A stretch of 64,000 nt of DNA from a bacterium. GTDB taxonomy: Bacteria > Electryoneota > RPQS01. Positions 26,320-36,928 of the stretch are shown here, one piece after another. Made by a program: the position numbers and the translations under genes. The notes beneath the pieces were generated by a model that ran no database searches, was not told the DNA's origin, and worked only from the letters and a program-made list of their open reading frames with translations. The first letter of the stretch is position 1. Every line of letters starts with the position of its first letter. Location: the NCBI GenBank assembly GCA_023382385.1, contig JAHDVH010000003.1:342806-406805 (forward strand). The letters are read 5' to 3'.

Positions 26320-28038
26320 TTACTCTGTCCAGGCAGCCATCTTGTTTGAATCCGGAGACGTTATGGCGGCACCACTTGCGTGCAGATAGTCAATCGCGTT
26401 GATCAGCAGCGAGCGCGCATACGGGTAGTTGTGGACGCCCATCGAGCCTTCGTTAGTCACGAAGTACCAAGCGTAGCCGGCTTCGCGCTGGACACGTGTG
26501 GAATTGCTCGCCAAGAAGTTCGGGGAGGTGCCGTTGTTCGGAAGCAGATTGAACAGCGAATCTCTCAGAGCGGCAATTTCCGTACGACGGCCGTGATAGT
26601 CGAAGTCGGCGGGAGTCGCGTGGCAGGTATTGCAGGCCTGCAGATTCGGTGCAAAGCTGTGTCCGTGCAACGGACCGCCGGGCTGACCGAACGGAATCAC
26701 GTAGATGTGGCACTTGACGCACATGTCTTCAAGCGTGCTTTCACCAATCACAACATCGGGCTGGTGCGGCGATTCACGATTGTAGGTGTAGCCCGGGATT
26801 TCATAGGAGCCGTAGCCAACGACCATGTCGGCCTGACAGCTTCCATGCGGGCCGGGGCGCGCGTTTCCGTTGTTGATTTGGCCGAGGACATTGGCTTCAG
26901 TGCGGCGCGCGTGGTGGCACTGGCCGCAGAGCTGGCCTTTGCCGTAGCTGGGAATGCCCATCGCCTCATTGGGAATCTCGAAGCCTTCGGGATGATCCGG
27001 TCCGCCGTAGATGATGTCGAACGGTGCGAGAGCACGCAGATAGCTGGGGTTGTTTTCGGCATCGTGCGAGTGCACATCATGGCAAGTTGCACACGTGACC
27101 TGATAGTGTTCTTCCGGCAACTCACGCGTTGCCCATTCGGCGTCCCAAAGCTTAATGAAGCCTTCGTTCGTATGGCAGTCCATACATCCGGTGCGCGCGA
27201 ATTCAGTATTAAACTCTTCGAGGCCTCCGGCATTCGCAATCGCATGGCCGTGACCGGATTCCATGTATTCTTCGTTCTGGCTGTGGCAACGATTGCAGGC
27301 GTCACCCGTCAGAGCCTTGTGGATGTCCGGTGCATGTCCTGCGAACTGCGGACCCTGTGGAGAGTGGCAGGCTTCGCATTGCACGTTATGCAGCATCGCA
27401 GACGGGAAGTCGTCAAAGCCGCCGTTGTCAATACCGGGGGTTGCGATGGAGCCGTCGAAGTTCACGATGTCGTCGTAGCCCGTGACGTGGCACTGCACGC
27501 AATACGGGTTGTTCGTGACATTGCTCGTGACCAGCGTTTCCCAAGCATTCGCGTGGTGAGTGGTCGACCAGCCGTCTACGTAAGCGGCGTGGCAGTGGCT
27601 GCAGCGATTGGCGTTGTCACCTAAGAAGCTCGGGAAGACAGCGGGGACGTAGGTGTTTACACCGACAGTAACCGTCGCAGTCGCGCTGCCGTCGTTGTCG
27701 GTTACGGTCACTGAGACCTGATACAATCCGATTTCCCGAGGCGGAGAGTAATTCGTTACGGCCATCGTCGGAGTTGCGAGTGTGCCGGTCGCGGCACTCC
27801 ACTGATAGGTCATCGGATCGCCGTTCGGATCGTAGGCACTGACGAACAGCACGGTGCTTTCGCCGGTACCTACCGAATCGGGTGCAGCGACAATAGCGGT
27901 AATAATAGGTGCGGAGTCAGGGTTAAGACCTGCAGGACCCGCAGGACCCTGGTCTCCTTCGCAGCCCATGAAAGCGACGGTCACAACCATGACACTGACG
28001 AGGAGAAATACGGCTGGATGTAATTTTTTTCGATACAT
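26320..28038 (-). CDS. 9-heme cytochrome c lipoprotein with N-terminal PKD/Ig-like domain
   Basis: 572 residues. The lipoprotein signal ends in VAFMGC. A short collagen-like run (GDQGPAGPAG) and a PKD/Ig-like domain (about residues 40-125) follow, then nine CxxCH sites from CSHCH to CNTCH. The heme part has the GxxSxxCxxCH look of the cytochrome c554 group. Surface lipoproteins with this make-up act as terminal extracellular electron transfer cytochromes in other bacteria (inference). It is the first gene of the conduit set and is preceded by about 500 bases with hairpins. Confidence 0.85.
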   Translation of the reverse strand: MYRKKLHPAVFLLVSVMVVTVAFMGCEGDQGPAGPAGLNPDSAPIITAIVAAPDSVGTGESTVLFVSAYDPNGDPMTYQWSAATGTLATPTMAVTNYSPPREIGLYQVSVTVTDNDGSATATVTVGVNTYVPAVFPSFLGDNANRCSHCHAAYVDGWSTTHHANAWETLVTSNVTNNPYCVQCHVTGYDDIVNFDGSIATPGIDNGGFDDFPSAMLHNVQCEACHSPQGPQFAGHAPDIHKALTGDACNRCHSQNEEYMESGHGHAIANAGGLEEFNTEFARTGCMDCHTNEGFIKLWDAEWATRELPEEHYQVTCATCHDVHSHDAENNPSYLRALAPFDIIYGGPDHPEGFEIPNEAMGIPSYGKGQLCGQCHHARRTEANVLGQINNGNARPGPHGSCQADMVVGYGSYEIPGYTYNRESPHQPDVVIGESTLEDMCVKCHIYVIPFGQPGGPLHGHSFAPNLQACNTCHATPADFDYHGRRTEIAALRDSLFNLLPNNGTSPNFLASNSTRVQREAGYAWYFVTNEGSMGVHNYPYARSLLINAIDYLHASGAAITSPDSNKMAAWTE

Positions 28039-28548
28039 ATGGTACCCCTTTGGGACCTTTTTCCCTGTTTTGGAAAGCTCCTGCTACGGACGGAAAATAA
28101 TGACCCCCCGCGGAAGTTTTCCACAGGGGGTGTCAATAATGTTGATAAGTTTTGTCAGATTAAGATGGCAAACGGGAATGCCTGCGTTGGTCAGCAACTG
28201 ATTGGAAACAATGATGATTCGTTGATGATGGAGACTCATTGTGCGTTCAAATTGCAACGACTAATGCCTATCCTTAGCCAATGCATTTATTCTACACAAC
28301 TTTCGTTCCAAGTGCAACGGTGCAAAGACCTTGGAAGAACCGGATCAGTTCCAGTTCAAAATCTCAAGCCTTTCTTTTTCAGCAATGTAGACCCAAGCAG
28401 TCCACTTTGCAATTTGCTTGATAAGGAGGCTCTTTTCAACACTTAGGTGTTGCGATGCCTCCACGCTGACTTTAGTTGCACGAGTCGAGCCGACTCGTAA
28501 CCCTATGGTTTTCAGTAATTAAGCTTTTAATATTGCGCAATTAGCTTT
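28039..28548. other. 510-base intergenic region with three hairpins
   Basis: No gene. It has three structures: a GC-rich imperfect hairpin at 28101-28135 in the leader of the 9-heme gene; a two-part stem at 28425-28462 (GGAGGC...GCCTCC enclosing CAACAC-TTAG-GTGTTG); and a perfect ACGAGTCG-AGC-CGACTCGT at 28480-28498. The last could end the upstream operon, though no T run follows. Confidence 0.55.
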
Positions 28549-28857
28549 TTAGTGTCCCGTGGCGCGGTGGTCTCGAATGAAGCGCATGATCTCATCACGT
28601 TCGAAAAGAATGACTTTACGTGATAAGCGCACACATTTCAAGCGATCTTCACGCACCCAACGCATAATTGTGGTACGATGTACACGGCCGAGCATTTCGG
28701 CAGCTTCGGACAGAGTTAGTAGTCCCTGCGGTCCTTCTCCCGGCGCACGCGGCGCGGTCCCACCGTCGGCCCGGGTCACCTTAGCAACGCGAGTTCGCGG
28801 TGCTGTGTTCATGGCTTCTCCTTTCGCGGCAGTCTTCATTGGTTTTCGAGTACTCAT
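28549..28857 (-). CDS. small helix-turn-helix DNA-binding protein (excisionase/MerR-like HTH_17)
   Basis: 102 residues. The C-terminal half is a clear winged HTH of the excisionase type: LLTLSEAAEMLGRVHRTT, then IMRWVREDRLKCVRL and FERDEIMRFI. The N-terminal 45 residues are basic and low in complexity. The ATG overlaps the stop of the 18-heme gene as ATGA. An internal ATG at 28812 has an even better AAGGAG site and would give 87 residues. It may regulate the cytochrome genes around it. No integrase is nearby, so a phage or plasmid origin is not supported. Confidence 0.8.
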   Translation of the reverse strand: MSTRKPMKTAAKGEAMNTAPRTRVAKVTRADGGTAPRAPGEGPQGLLTLSEAAEMLGRVHRTTIMRWVREDRLKCVRLSRKVILFERDEIMRFIRDHRATGH

Positions 28858-30791
28858 TGGGCTGCTCCAAGCGATTCATACCACCGCTTGAATAGTTCTG
28901 GGTTATGAGCGGTACCGCTTCCGTCTTTCTTCAGCAGGTCCGCCAATTGTTGGTATTTTCGATAAGGTTCACTTCCGGCACGGTAAGCTGACATTGCTTT
29001 CTGCACGTTGCGTGCAATTTCCTGTGCATCGGACTTCCACATTTTCAACGTGTCGGCAGTGTTCTCGTCGTGACACGCGATGCAAGACGGCAAAACGTCG
29101 CGTGAAACATGAGTCCCGCTTACGGCATGGCAGTCCGTACAAACGATTTCGAGGTCCATTTTAAATGACGGCTTCGCGCCCGCGAATTCAGGAACGTTGC
29201 CGGCATACACAGCCGCTTGCGTCGTATGACACGTCTTGCAATCTGTCTTCGCCAGTGCAACGGACTCATGGTGGCAGGCGTTGCACTGGTTGCTCGACAT
29301 TTGAATCGCGCCGTGACGGTCCGTCCGTTCCGACACGTGGCAGGCTGTACAGTCACCAGCGCGCGAATGTTTGCTATGGTTAAAGAGCTTGCCGTCATAG
29401 GCCACCACAGCGTTGGCCGCGCCCGGGTGACAGACTGCGCAGGCGTGCCCGGTCGCCGCAGGTGAGCCGGTGATGCGCGCGGTGAGCACGTCCACCAATT
29501 CCGGATTGTGCAACGGATTTCCCCGCCTGTACACATCAATCGCCGCCCGAATCGTGTCTGCTTCCGCAGGACTCAGTGTATGAAGCTTTGCTTCGAGGTC
29601 GCGCAAGCCCTGGGCAATCGTCACTTCCCAACGCGGCCAGAGTCTGTCGAACTCCGCGTCATGACAAGGCGTGCAGGAGGGCGGCTCAGGCTTGCCGCGA
29701 ATCGTGTGCACATCCCCTGTGTGACAGGACGTGCAGGACATTCCGGCACTTGCCATAGACGACGGAGAAGGCGGAATGCCGGGCAACTCGCCGCGCCAAA
29801 CTTTTTCGATGGCGTTATCCGGTTTGCCGTGGCACTGCCCGCAGGTCCGTTCCTGACTGGCAAACGCGACGGCTTCCTTGCCGTGCCTGATTTGAATGTG
29901 ACAAGCCGTGCATTCCACTTTACGATCGGTCACGTGCATCTGATGAACGAATTCGTGATCATCGTAGCGCTCGATGTGAGCGACCTGCGCGTGACAGGAA
30001 TTGCAGCGTTCGCGCGGGACAAAACCGTCGCCTGCAATTTCCGAAACGTGGCAGCTTGAACAATCAATCTTGCGGGCAAGCATCTCGGTATGGTCGTAGC
30101 TCGTGTCCGCGGCGGCCGGTCCGGTCGGGGGATTGTGACAAATCGTGCATGTGGCGAGCGCAGTCACCTGTCCCAGGGAATCCGGCTTGAAGTGGCACAG
30201 GAAACACGTGGACTCGTTGACCGATATGTGCTCGCCTTGAACGATGTTTGCGTGGCACGATGTGCAGCGCAACTGCCGACCGCGCCGGACATTCTCGAGA
30301 TGCGGCTTGTGGTCAAACATCACACCCCGAAAACTCTCGGTGCTCTGCAGCAAGCGAGTGTCATGACAACCGGAACGCAGACAGCTCCTGTCATCGATTT
30401 CCGCCCAAGGCTTTGAGCGCTTATACAGTCCCGTCATATAATTGGTGACCATCGAGATGGCCAAGAACTTCGAGTGAATCGTTCCTTCCAACCCGGGCGG
30501 AATATGGCACTCCGTGCAGGTAACCATACTATGCGTTGATGTTTCCCACGCATCGAAGTAGGGAATCATCACATGACACGACTTACAGAAGTTCGGCTGC
30601 GACGTGACTTTGACAAAGAACAACAAAGAAAACAGAATGACCGCGGCAGAGGCAAACAACACCAAGCCGATGCGTCGCGGTCCGAATTCCATCAATCGCT
30701 TCCAGCCAACGCCAAAAAGCCAGAAAGGAAGTTTGATCGTCTCCCAGCAGGCGATGAAGAATTCGTGCAGAAGGAACTTGAACTTGGACAC
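28854..30791 (-). CDS. membrane-anchored 18-heme cytochrome c with NapC/NrfH-like N-terminus
   Basis: 645 residues. One transmembrane helix (IGLVLFASAAVILFSLLFFV) is followed by a NapC/NrfH-type opening: CKSCHVM, the CxxCHxM form of the NrfH first heme, then CTECHIPPG and the third site CLRSGCH, with four residues between cysteines. Fifteen more CxxCH sites follow, giving 17 CxxCH and one CX4CH. NrfH-like parts oxidise menaquinol; here the quinol dehydrogenase is joined to a long heme chain. It would feed the barrel-associated cytochromes encoded next. No SD-independent start choice is needed, as the helix begins near residue 40. Confidence 0.87.
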   Translation of the reverse strand: MSKFKFLLHEFFIACWETIKLPFWLFGVGWKRLMEFGPRRIGLVLFASAAVILFSLLFFVKVTSQPNFCKSCHVMIPYFDAWETSTHSMVTCTECHIPPGLEGTIHSKFLAISMVTNYMTGLYKRSKPWAEIDDRSCLRSGCHDTRLLQSTESFRGVMFDHKPHLENVRRGRQLRCTSCHANIVQGEHISVNESTCFLCHFKPDSLGQVTALATCTICHNPPTGPAAADTSYDHTEMLARKIDCSSCHVSEIAGDGFVPRERCNSCHAQVAHIERYDDHEFVHQMHVTDRKVECTACHIQIRHGKEAVAFASQERTCGQCHGKPDNAIEKVWRGELPGIPPSPSSMASAGMSCTSCHTGDVHTIRGKPEPPSCTPCHDAEFDRLWPRWEVTIAQGLRDLEAKLHTLSPAEADTIRAAIDVYRRGNPLHNPELVDVLTARITGSPAATGHACAVCHPGAANAVVAYDGKLFNHSKHSRAGDCTACHVSERTDRHGAIQMSSNQCNACHHESVALAKTDCKTCHTTQAAVYAGNVPEFAGAKPSFKMDLEIVCTDCHAVSGTHVSRDVLPSCIACHDENTADTLKMWKSDAQEIARNVQKAMSAYRAGSEPYRKYQQLADLLKKDGSGTAHNPELFKRWYESLGAAQ

Positions 30792-31103
30792 GTCAGCCAG
30801 AATTAAGCGGCAGGAAGGCCCGCCGTCGGTTCAACAGAATTGGACTCACCCTGTAAGGATACGTGGAAGGGGACAGCGAATGTTCAAGCGGACTCTTGAA
30901 TGAAGGATTCGCAGGCCGGTCTTTCGGAAGCCTAATGCCCTCCTGAGCTTGCCACGCACCCTGAGACGGATTCACCCTTAAATATCGGAAAGCAATCAAG
31001 AGCAGTCAAGCATAAATAATGTGTTTGTGTCACTTTGTGGCGAAAAAGCCTAACAGGCAGAAGTGCATATCTTCTATATAAACTGCAAATCCGCCTGATT
31101 ATG
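30792..31103. other. 312-base intergenic region
   Basis: Upstream of the 18-heme gene and downstream of the membrane protein, both on the minus strand. I see AT-rich patches (31010-31085) but no promoter, hairpin or gene I can support. Confidence 0.4.
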
Positions 31104-32078
31104 TCAACTTTTTGAGGAGGCAATGTGTCTTTGCGATGATAATTTCTGAGGCGGAATCAGCGCAAAGCACACCAGTGTGAAGTAAACGGTATCTAAGACG
31201 TGTTCGAAGTAGTGGGAGGCCAGAAGGTAGGGAATTGGGAGCGAGTCGGAGGCGAAAGCGGGTTGCTGAGCAAGGGTCTGGAGACCGGCTTGCAGCGGAA
31301 GAATAGTCTGATAGGCAAGGAGCGGGAGCGCCAAGCCGAGCAGGCCGAGCACCAACCTGCGAACCGCAGCAGGCAGCTGCGCGTCTGCGGGAAACTCGGT
31401 AGCCAACCAGAATGCGGCAGGAATCGGAAAGAAAGTAAGCGGGAACGTTGCCAGTTCCCGCACGCTGTGAGCGAGATAGCGAGGATCGGTCAGAGCATGA
31501 AAGACAAGGCGGGCATCGTTTGTGAAGAACACTGCGAGTGCCATCGTCACGCCAAACGCGTATAGAAGCTTCCCTGTTATGCGCGGGCGCCAAACCACTT
31601 TCCGATGAGTCATCCATTTGGCCGCGAGAATGAACAACGGAGTGAGCACAAACAGCGAGAGCGTGCTTGGCAGATGCAGGAGAAAAGAGCCGCCCGACTC
31701 ATTGCGCGACACGCTTTGTTTTCCTTGAAGGATGAAAGCCCAAGTATCCGTTGCTCCGAAGTGCCAGAGGCTGCCAAGCAGACTTACAGCAAGGAGTGCT
31801 CCGGCGGCAGCACTCCAGCCGAGTCTGGCTTTACGATTACTGACTGCATCTTCTGCAAAGGTGGAGTGCCAGACCGCAAAGATGAATGCAATGATCGTCA
31901 GCGAGGGGACGTGGCCAAGGAAGTGCGACGCGTAAAGCGTTGTCTCCAGCAGAGTGAGTGTGCCGCCTTCGTGAACGACGGTATTCCACAGCCACCACTT
32001 ACCATGATAGAACGCGAGGTAAATGTAGGACAGGACGTAGACGGCCGCCGGAACGGCCAGCAACCGCCTACTGTTCAA
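31104..32078 (-). CDS. polytopic membrane protein of unknown function
   Basis: About 324 residues with eight or so hydrophobic segments. Histidines cluster near membrane faces ([29 protein letters not shown]). I recognise no family. The start is uncertain: a TTG at 32078 overlaps the aldolase stop by 11 bases and gives a protein beginning with the first helix. A GTG at 32111 or an ATG at 32183 would give longer forms that overlap the aldolase gene more. It lies in the same direction as and directly after threonine aldolase. Confidence 0.6.
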   Translation of the reverse strand: MNSRRLLAVPAAVYVLSYIYLAFYHGKWWLWNTVVHEGGTLTLLETTLYASHFLGHVPSLTIIAFIFAVWHSTFAEDAVSNRKARLGWSAAAGALLAVSLLGSLWHFGATDTWAFILQGKQSVSRNESGGSFLLHLPSTLSLFVLTPLFILAAKWMTHRKVVWRPRITGKLLYAFGVTMALAVFFTNDARLVFHALTDPRYLAHSVRELATFPLTFFPIPAAFWLATEFPADAQLPAAVRRLVLGLLGLALPLLAYQTILPLQAGLQTLAQQPAFASDSLPIPYLLASHYFEHVLDTVYFTLVCFALIPPQKLSSQRHIASSKS

Positions 32079-33096
32079 TCGCTTTGAGAATGAGACGTGC
32101 GGCGGTTTCACAGTCAGCTGGTCTGACGTCGCGGTGTGTGACGAGCCTGATCGTACGCGGACCAAATGCAAAGAAGGAGACACCCAAGCGCTCCGCTCTG
32201 CTTACCAAGGTCTCGGCATCCCGTGCTTCCGGGTTCAAATCAAAAATGACGATGTTTGTCTGCACGCTGTTCATATCCAATGAGACGAGCGGCGAACTGC
32301 TCAACGTTTCGGCGAGTTTGCGCGCGTTGTGATGGTCATTGTGTAGCTGTTCAAGATGGTTGTCGAGCGCATACATGCAGGCCGCTGCCAGAATACCGGT
32401 TTGCCGCATCGCTCCGCCAAGCATTCGGCGATAGCGGATCGCTCGATTGATGATGTCGCGCGACCCAGCGAGCATCGAGCCGGCGGGGCAGCCGAGTCCT
32501 TTAGAGAAAGCAACGGAAACGAGGTCAAAGGGCTCGGCGAGTTGTGCGAACTCCCTGCCTGTGGCGAGTGCGGCATTCCAGAGGCGGGCGCCGTCGCAGT
32601 ATGAGAATACGTTGCGCTCGCGTGCCGCTTGACCAATACGTAAAGCCTCATCCAGCGGAAAAATCACACCGCCCGCCCGGTTATGTGTGTTCTCGACGGC
32701 GACCAGCGTCGTCGGCGGATGGACGATGTGACCGGGGGCTTTGTAGGCTGACACAAACTCTTCTGCGGTGAACATCCCGCCGCTCCCGATTTCCGTGAAT
32801 TGCACACCAGAATTTGCCGCAGCCGCACCAGTCTCATGAATGACGACATGCGACTCTTTGCTGACGATCACGTCATCGCCGGGGCGGGTCAACGTGCGAA
32901 TCGCGCATTGATTTGCCATCGTTCCCGTCGGAAAGAATAGCGAGGCTTCCTTGCCCAGCAGGTCGGCAACTCGCTCCTGCAGGAGATTGACCGTCGGGTC
33001 CTCACCGAACTGGTCATCGCCGACTTCGGCTCCGGCCATTGCTGAGCGCATTCCTGCAGTAGGTTTCGTGATAGTGTCTGAACGAAGATCAATCAT
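32068..33096 (-). CDS. ltaE: low-specificity L-threonine aldolase
   Basis: 342 residues, a PLP enzyme of fold type I that splits threonine or allo-threonine into glycine and acetaldehyde. The opening [17 protein letters not shown] is the family signature. The PLP lysine is in [13 protein letters not shown] (near residue 198). The phosphate-binding and aspartate motifs ([20 protein letters not shown]) are intact. Length is normal. It lies 23 nt downstream of metH on the same strand, so glycine and one-carbon metabolism may be co-expressed. Confidence 0.93.
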   Translation of the reverse strand: MIDLRSDTITKPTAGMRSAMAGAEVGDDQFGEDPTVNLLQERVADLLGKEASLFFPTGTMANQCAIRTLTRPGDDVIVSKESHVVIHETGAAAANSGVQFTEIGSGGMFTAEEFVSAYKAPGHIVHPPTTLVAVENTHNRAGGVIFPLDEALRIGQAARERNVFSYCDGARLWNAALATGREFAQLAEPFDLVSVAFSKGLGCPAGSMLAGSRDIINRAIRYRRMLGGAMRQTGILAAACMYALDNHLEQLHNDHHNARKLAETLSSSPLVSLDMNSVQTNIVIFDLNPEARDAETLVSRAERLGVSFFAFGPRTIRLVTHRDVRPADCETAARLILKAIEQ

Positions 33097-33119
33097 ATGT
33101 AAACCGTTCCGGTTTCGAG

Positions 33120-36100
33120 TTAGTCTTGATTTGCCGCGAGCAAGCGTTTCGCATCGGAGAAAGCGATACCCTTGCGGCGGGCGTAGTCTTCCACCTGATC
33201 ATCGGCGATTTTGCCGACGCCGAAGTATTTGGAATCGGGATGCCAGAAGTAGAATCCGGATACCGACGAAGCGGGCAGCATCGCAAAACTCTCGGTGAGC
33301 GTCATGCCAATCTGATTCTCTGCCTGCAAGAGGTCAAACAGGACGCGCTTTTCTGAATGTTCAGGACACGCGGGGTAGCCGGGTGCGGGGCGTATTCCCT
33401 GATAACGCTCTTTGATCAAGTCTTCATTGGAGAGAGATTCGTCTGCAGCATAACCCCAGAACTCCCGTCGGACGCGTTCGTGCAGATGCTCGGCGAAAGC
33501 TTCGGCCAAGCGGTCGGCCAGTGCCTTCATCATGATCGCGTGGTAGTCGTCATGTTTGCTTTCATACTCGCTGACCAGCGCATCCAAGCCGATTCCTGCG
33601 GTTACTGCAAAGGCACCCACGTAATCCGCCACGCCGGATTCTTTCGGCGCGACGAAGTCGGCAAGCGACAGGTTTGGAGAGCCTGAGTCTTTCTTCATCT
33701 GCTGACGAAGCATGTGAAAAGTCTTCAGAACTTTTCCGCGCTGTTCGTCCGAGTAGACTTCAATCGAGTCGCCGATGCTATTGGCGGGGAACAGCCCGAA
33801 TACCGCGTGCGCAGTTAACAGTCTGTTCCTGAGGATATCCTGCAAGAGTCTTTGGGCGTCCTCAAACAGCGAGCGAGCACTTTGGCCAACTACTGAGTCC
33901 GTGAGGATTGCCGGATAGCGGCCCGCAAGCTCCCAAGCTTGAAACAGCGGAGTCCAATCGATACGTTCAATCAGAGTCTCAATCGGGTAGTCGCGTAATA
34001 CGGTTACTCCGAGATTCCGTGGAACGGGTGGAGCGGCGAACTGCAAACGGGCGCGATTGGCGCGCGCTTCGTCGAGTGTGGCAAGCTTCAGTGTGCCGGT
34101 CTGCTGCGCCCGAATCACTCGCACCTTCTCGTAGTCGGCGGAAATCTCTTTGACAAACTCCTCGCGCAGCTGCTTGCTAATCAGACTTGTTGCGACTCCC
34201 ACCGCTCGGGAAGCGTCCAGCACGTGAACCGTCGGGCCACTGTAGTTCGGACTGATCTTGACGGCAGTGTGCACGCGAGAGGTCGTGGCTCCGCCGATCA
34301 TTAGTGGCATGTGCATGCCGCGTCTTTGCATTTCCGATGCGACAAATGACATCTCTTCGAGCGAGGGAGTGATCAGTCCACTTAAACCGATGACGTCAAC
34401 CTGCTCTCTTTCGGCTCGGTCGAGGATTGTTGCGCAGGGAACCATCACACCGAGATCAATTACCTCAAATCCGTTGCATTGCAGGACGACGCCGACAATA
34501 TTCTTGCCGATATCATGCACGTCCCCTTTGACGGTCGCGAGCAGAATACGACCCTTGCTGCTGCTGTCACCGGCTTTCTTCGAGGCTTCAATGTATGGGA
34601 TCAGGTGCGCGACAGCTTTCTTCATGACTCTGGCGCTCTTGACGACTTGCGGGAGAAACATCTTCCCCGCTCCGAACAGATCTCCGACTCTGTTCATTCC
34701 GGCCATCAGCGGCCCCTCGATGACTTCGATAGGTTCCGCAAACTGCAGACGGGCTTCTTCGGTGTCCTCGACAATGTAGTCGTCAATTCCTTCAACAAGG
34801 GCGTGTGTCAAGCGCTCCTGCGCAGTGTGCTTGCGCCACCCCAGCTCGGCCGTCCTTGATTTTCCCTTTCCCTTGACCGTCGCCGCAAATTCGAGCATCC
34901 GGTCTGTTGCATCAGGGCGGCGGTTGAGCACAATGTCCTCAACACGCTCCAGCAGCTCCGGCTCAATATCGTCATAGATGGGGAGTGCGCCGGCATTCAC
35001 AATCGCCATGTCCATTCCCGCGTGAATCGCGTGATAGAGGAACACGGCATGAATCGCTTCCCGCACGGGATTGTTGCCGCGAAACGAGAACGAGACATTG
35101 CTCAAACCGCCGCTGATTCTTACGTGCGGCAGCTTCGCCTTTATTTGACGCGTCGCCTCAAAGAACTGCACGGCGTAGTCGTTATGCTGCTCGATGCCTG
35201 TGGCAATCGCGAACACATTCGGGTCAATGACGATGTCCTGCGGCGCGAAACCTGCACGCTCCGTCAGCAGGCGGTAGGCGCGCTCGGCAATCGCCACTCT
35301 TCGCTCGACTGTGTCCGCCTGACCGTCTTCATCGAAGCACATGACGATGACCGCCGCTCCGTAACGGCGGCAAAGCTTCGCCTGTCTGAGAAACTCCGCT
35401 TCGCCCTCTTTCAGGCTGATAGAATTGACGACAGGTTTGCCCTGAATGCACTTTAGCCCCGCTTCAATGACCGACCATTTGGACGAATCGATCATGAACG
35501 GCACCCGCGCAATCGAAGGCTCGGTCGCAATCAGATTCAGAAAACGAGTCATGGCCGCTTCGGAGTCGAGTAGCGCCTCGTCCATATTGATGTCAATGAC
35601 TTGCGCACCACTCTCAACCTGCTGCCTTGCCACTTCAATGGCTGCCTCAAAGTCGCCACTCAGGATTAGTTTTGCGAAGCGAGCAGAGCCTGTCACATTG
35701 GTGCGTTCCCCGACATTTACGAAGCCGCTTTCTTCGCCTATCGTCAGCGGTTCGAGTCCGGAGAGTCTTAATCGGGCGGGCTGCTGTGCCACGCTACGAC
35801 GGGGATGTTTCTTCACCGCGCTGGCAATCGCCGCGATATGTTCGGGTTCCGTGCCGCAGCACCCCCCTGCGATATTCAGGAGTCCTGCTTCAGCGTAGCC
35901 GCCCATGACTTTCGCCATACGCCCGGGCGTATCATCATATTCTCCGAATTCGTTGGGCAACCCCGCGTTCGGATGCAAACTCACATAGCAATCCGCGATG
36001 CGAGAAAGCTCCTGCAAGTAGGGCAAGAGCGTCTCCGCTCCGAGGGCGCAGTTCAACCCTACTGCAAAGGGTTTGGCGTGGGCAACTGAATTCCAAAACG

Positions 36101-36803
36101 CTTCGGTGGTCTGACCGGAGAGCGTGCGACCGCTGGCATCGGTAATCGTTCCTGAGACAATCAGAGGAATGCGTTCACCGCGTTCGTCAAACAATTTTTC
36201 GATGGCGAAGATCGCAGCTTTCGCGTTCAATGTGTCAAAAGACGTCTCAACCAATAACAGGTCCGCTCCGCCGTCATATAACCCGCGCGCGCAAGCAAGA
36301 TAGACTTCGACCATTTGGTCGAAGTTCAAGTCACGGTATCCCGGATCATTGACGTTTGGAGAAAGGGACAGCGTCTTATTGGTCGGACCGATGCTTCCGG
36401 CAATAAATCGCGGACGACTCGGGTCTAATTCTTCATATTTGTCGGCCACGTCACGGGCGATGCGAGCCGCAGCGAAGTTGATTTCCTCGGAGAGTTCCTC
36501 AAGTCCGTAGTCCGCCAATGAAGGAGAATTTGCCGTGAAGCTATTCGTCGAAACAATGTCTGCATCGGCATCAAAATACAGCCCGTGAAGCCGTTTAATC
36601 AAATCCGGCTTGGTTAACGACAGGAGATCATTACAACCCTTCAAATCTCGGGTCCACTCTGCGAATCGAGCGGCGCGGTAGTCGGACTCGGTCAAGCCTT
36701 GCCGCTGAATCAGCGTTCCCATCGCTCCATCGAGCACAAGTATCCTCTCGGACGCTATCCTCTGAAGCGCATCTATCCGGGTCTTGCGAGTCCAGTTAGC
36801 CAT
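33120..36803 (-). CDS. metH: cobalamin-dependent methionine synthase
   Basis: About 1227 residues, the same length as the E. coli enzyme. It transfers a methyl group from methyltetrahydrofolate to homocysteine. Four modules are present in order: homocysteine-binding ([12 protein letters not shown]; zinc cysteines in GLNCALG and GGCCGT), pterin-binding ([14 protein letters not shown]), cobalamin-binding with DVHDIGKN near residue 760 (the His that binds cobalt), and the SAM reactivation domain ([12 protein letters not shown]). The start is set at the ATG giving MANWTRKTR; a longer reading from 36875 adds 24 unrelated residues. No cobalamin or SAM riboswitch is evident in the short leader. Confidence 0.96.
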   Translation of the reverse strand: MANWTRKTRIDALQRIASERILVLDGAMGTLIQRQGLTESDYRAARFAEWTRDLKGCNDLLSLTKPDLIKRLHGLYFDADADIVSTNSFTANSPSLADYGLEELSEEINFAAARIARDVADKYEELDPSRPRFIAGSIGPTNKTLSLSPNVNDPGYRDLNFDQMVEVYLACARGLYDGGADLLLVETSFDTLNAKAAIFAIEKLFDERGERIPLIVSGTITDASGRTLSGQTTEAFWNSVAHAKPFAVGLNCALGAETLLPYLQELSRIADCYVSLHPNAGLPNEFGEYDDTPGRMAKVMGGYAEAGLLNIAGGCCGTEPEHIAAIASAVKKHPRRSVAQQPARLRLSGLEPLTIGEESGFVNVGERTNVTGSARFAKLILSGDFEAAIEVARQQVESGAQVIDINMDEALLDSEAAMTRFLNLIATEPSIARVPFMIDSSKWSVIEAGLKCIQGKPVVNSISLKEGEAEFLRQAKLCRRYGAAVIVMCFDEDGQADTVERRVAIAERAYRLLTERAGFAPQDIVIDPNVFAIATGIEQHNDYAVQFFEATRQIKAKLPHVRISGGLSNVSFSFRGNNPVREAIHAVFLYHAIHAGMDMAIVNAGALPIYDDIEPELLERVEDIVLNRRPDATDRMLEFAATVKGKGKSRTAELGWRKHTAQERLTHALVEGIDDYIVEDTEEARLQFAEPIEVIEGPLMAGMNRVGDLFGAGKMFLPQVVKSARVMKKAVAHLIPYIEASKKAGDSSSKGRILLATVKGDVHDIGKNIVGVVLQCNGFEVIDLGVMVPCATILDRAEREQVDVIGLSGLITPSLEEMSFVASEMQRRGMHMPLMIGGATTSRVHTAVKISPNYSGPTVHVLDASRAVGVATSLISKQLREEFVKEISADYEKVRVIRAQQTGTLKLATLDEARANRARLQFAAPPVPRNLGVTVLRDYPIETLIERIDWTPLFQAWELAGRYPAILTDSVVGQSARSLFEDAQRLLQDILRNRLLTAHAVFGLFPANSIGDSIEVYSDEQRGKVLKTFHMLRQQMKKDSGSPNLSLADFVAPKESGVADYVGAFAVTAGIGLDALVSEYESKHDDYHAIMMKALADRLAEAFAEHLHERVRREFWGYAADESLSNEDLIKERYQGIRPAPGYPACPEHSEKRVLFDLLQAENQIGMTLTESFAMLPASSVSGFYFWHPDSKYFGVGKIADDQVEDYARRKGIAFSDAKRLLAANQD

Positions 36804-36928
36804 GGTAGCGAAATCGTATCCTTCGGTTTGACAAGAGGTTAAGAAAATTAGGTCGCGGCAGGACTTCTGAGACAACAGAAGCAGTAATTATACGAAATCC
36901 TCACTCGTCTTGCATACCCACAAAAGAA

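Noticed and set aside
28112-28126. TTTTCCACA resembling a DnaA box in the leader of the 9-heme gene
   Set aside because: A single near-match inside a hairpin with no AT-rich unwinding region or dnaA/gidA neighbours; no support for an origin.
28549-28857. Mobile-element origin for the excisionase-like HTH gene
   Set aside because: No integrase, attachment-site repeat or tRNA nearby; the gene is coupled to a cytochrome gene.
36804-36928. Possible cobalamin or SAM riboswitch before metH
   Set aside because: The leader after the upstream terminator is about 125 nt and shows neither the conserved B12-box nor the SAM-box core.
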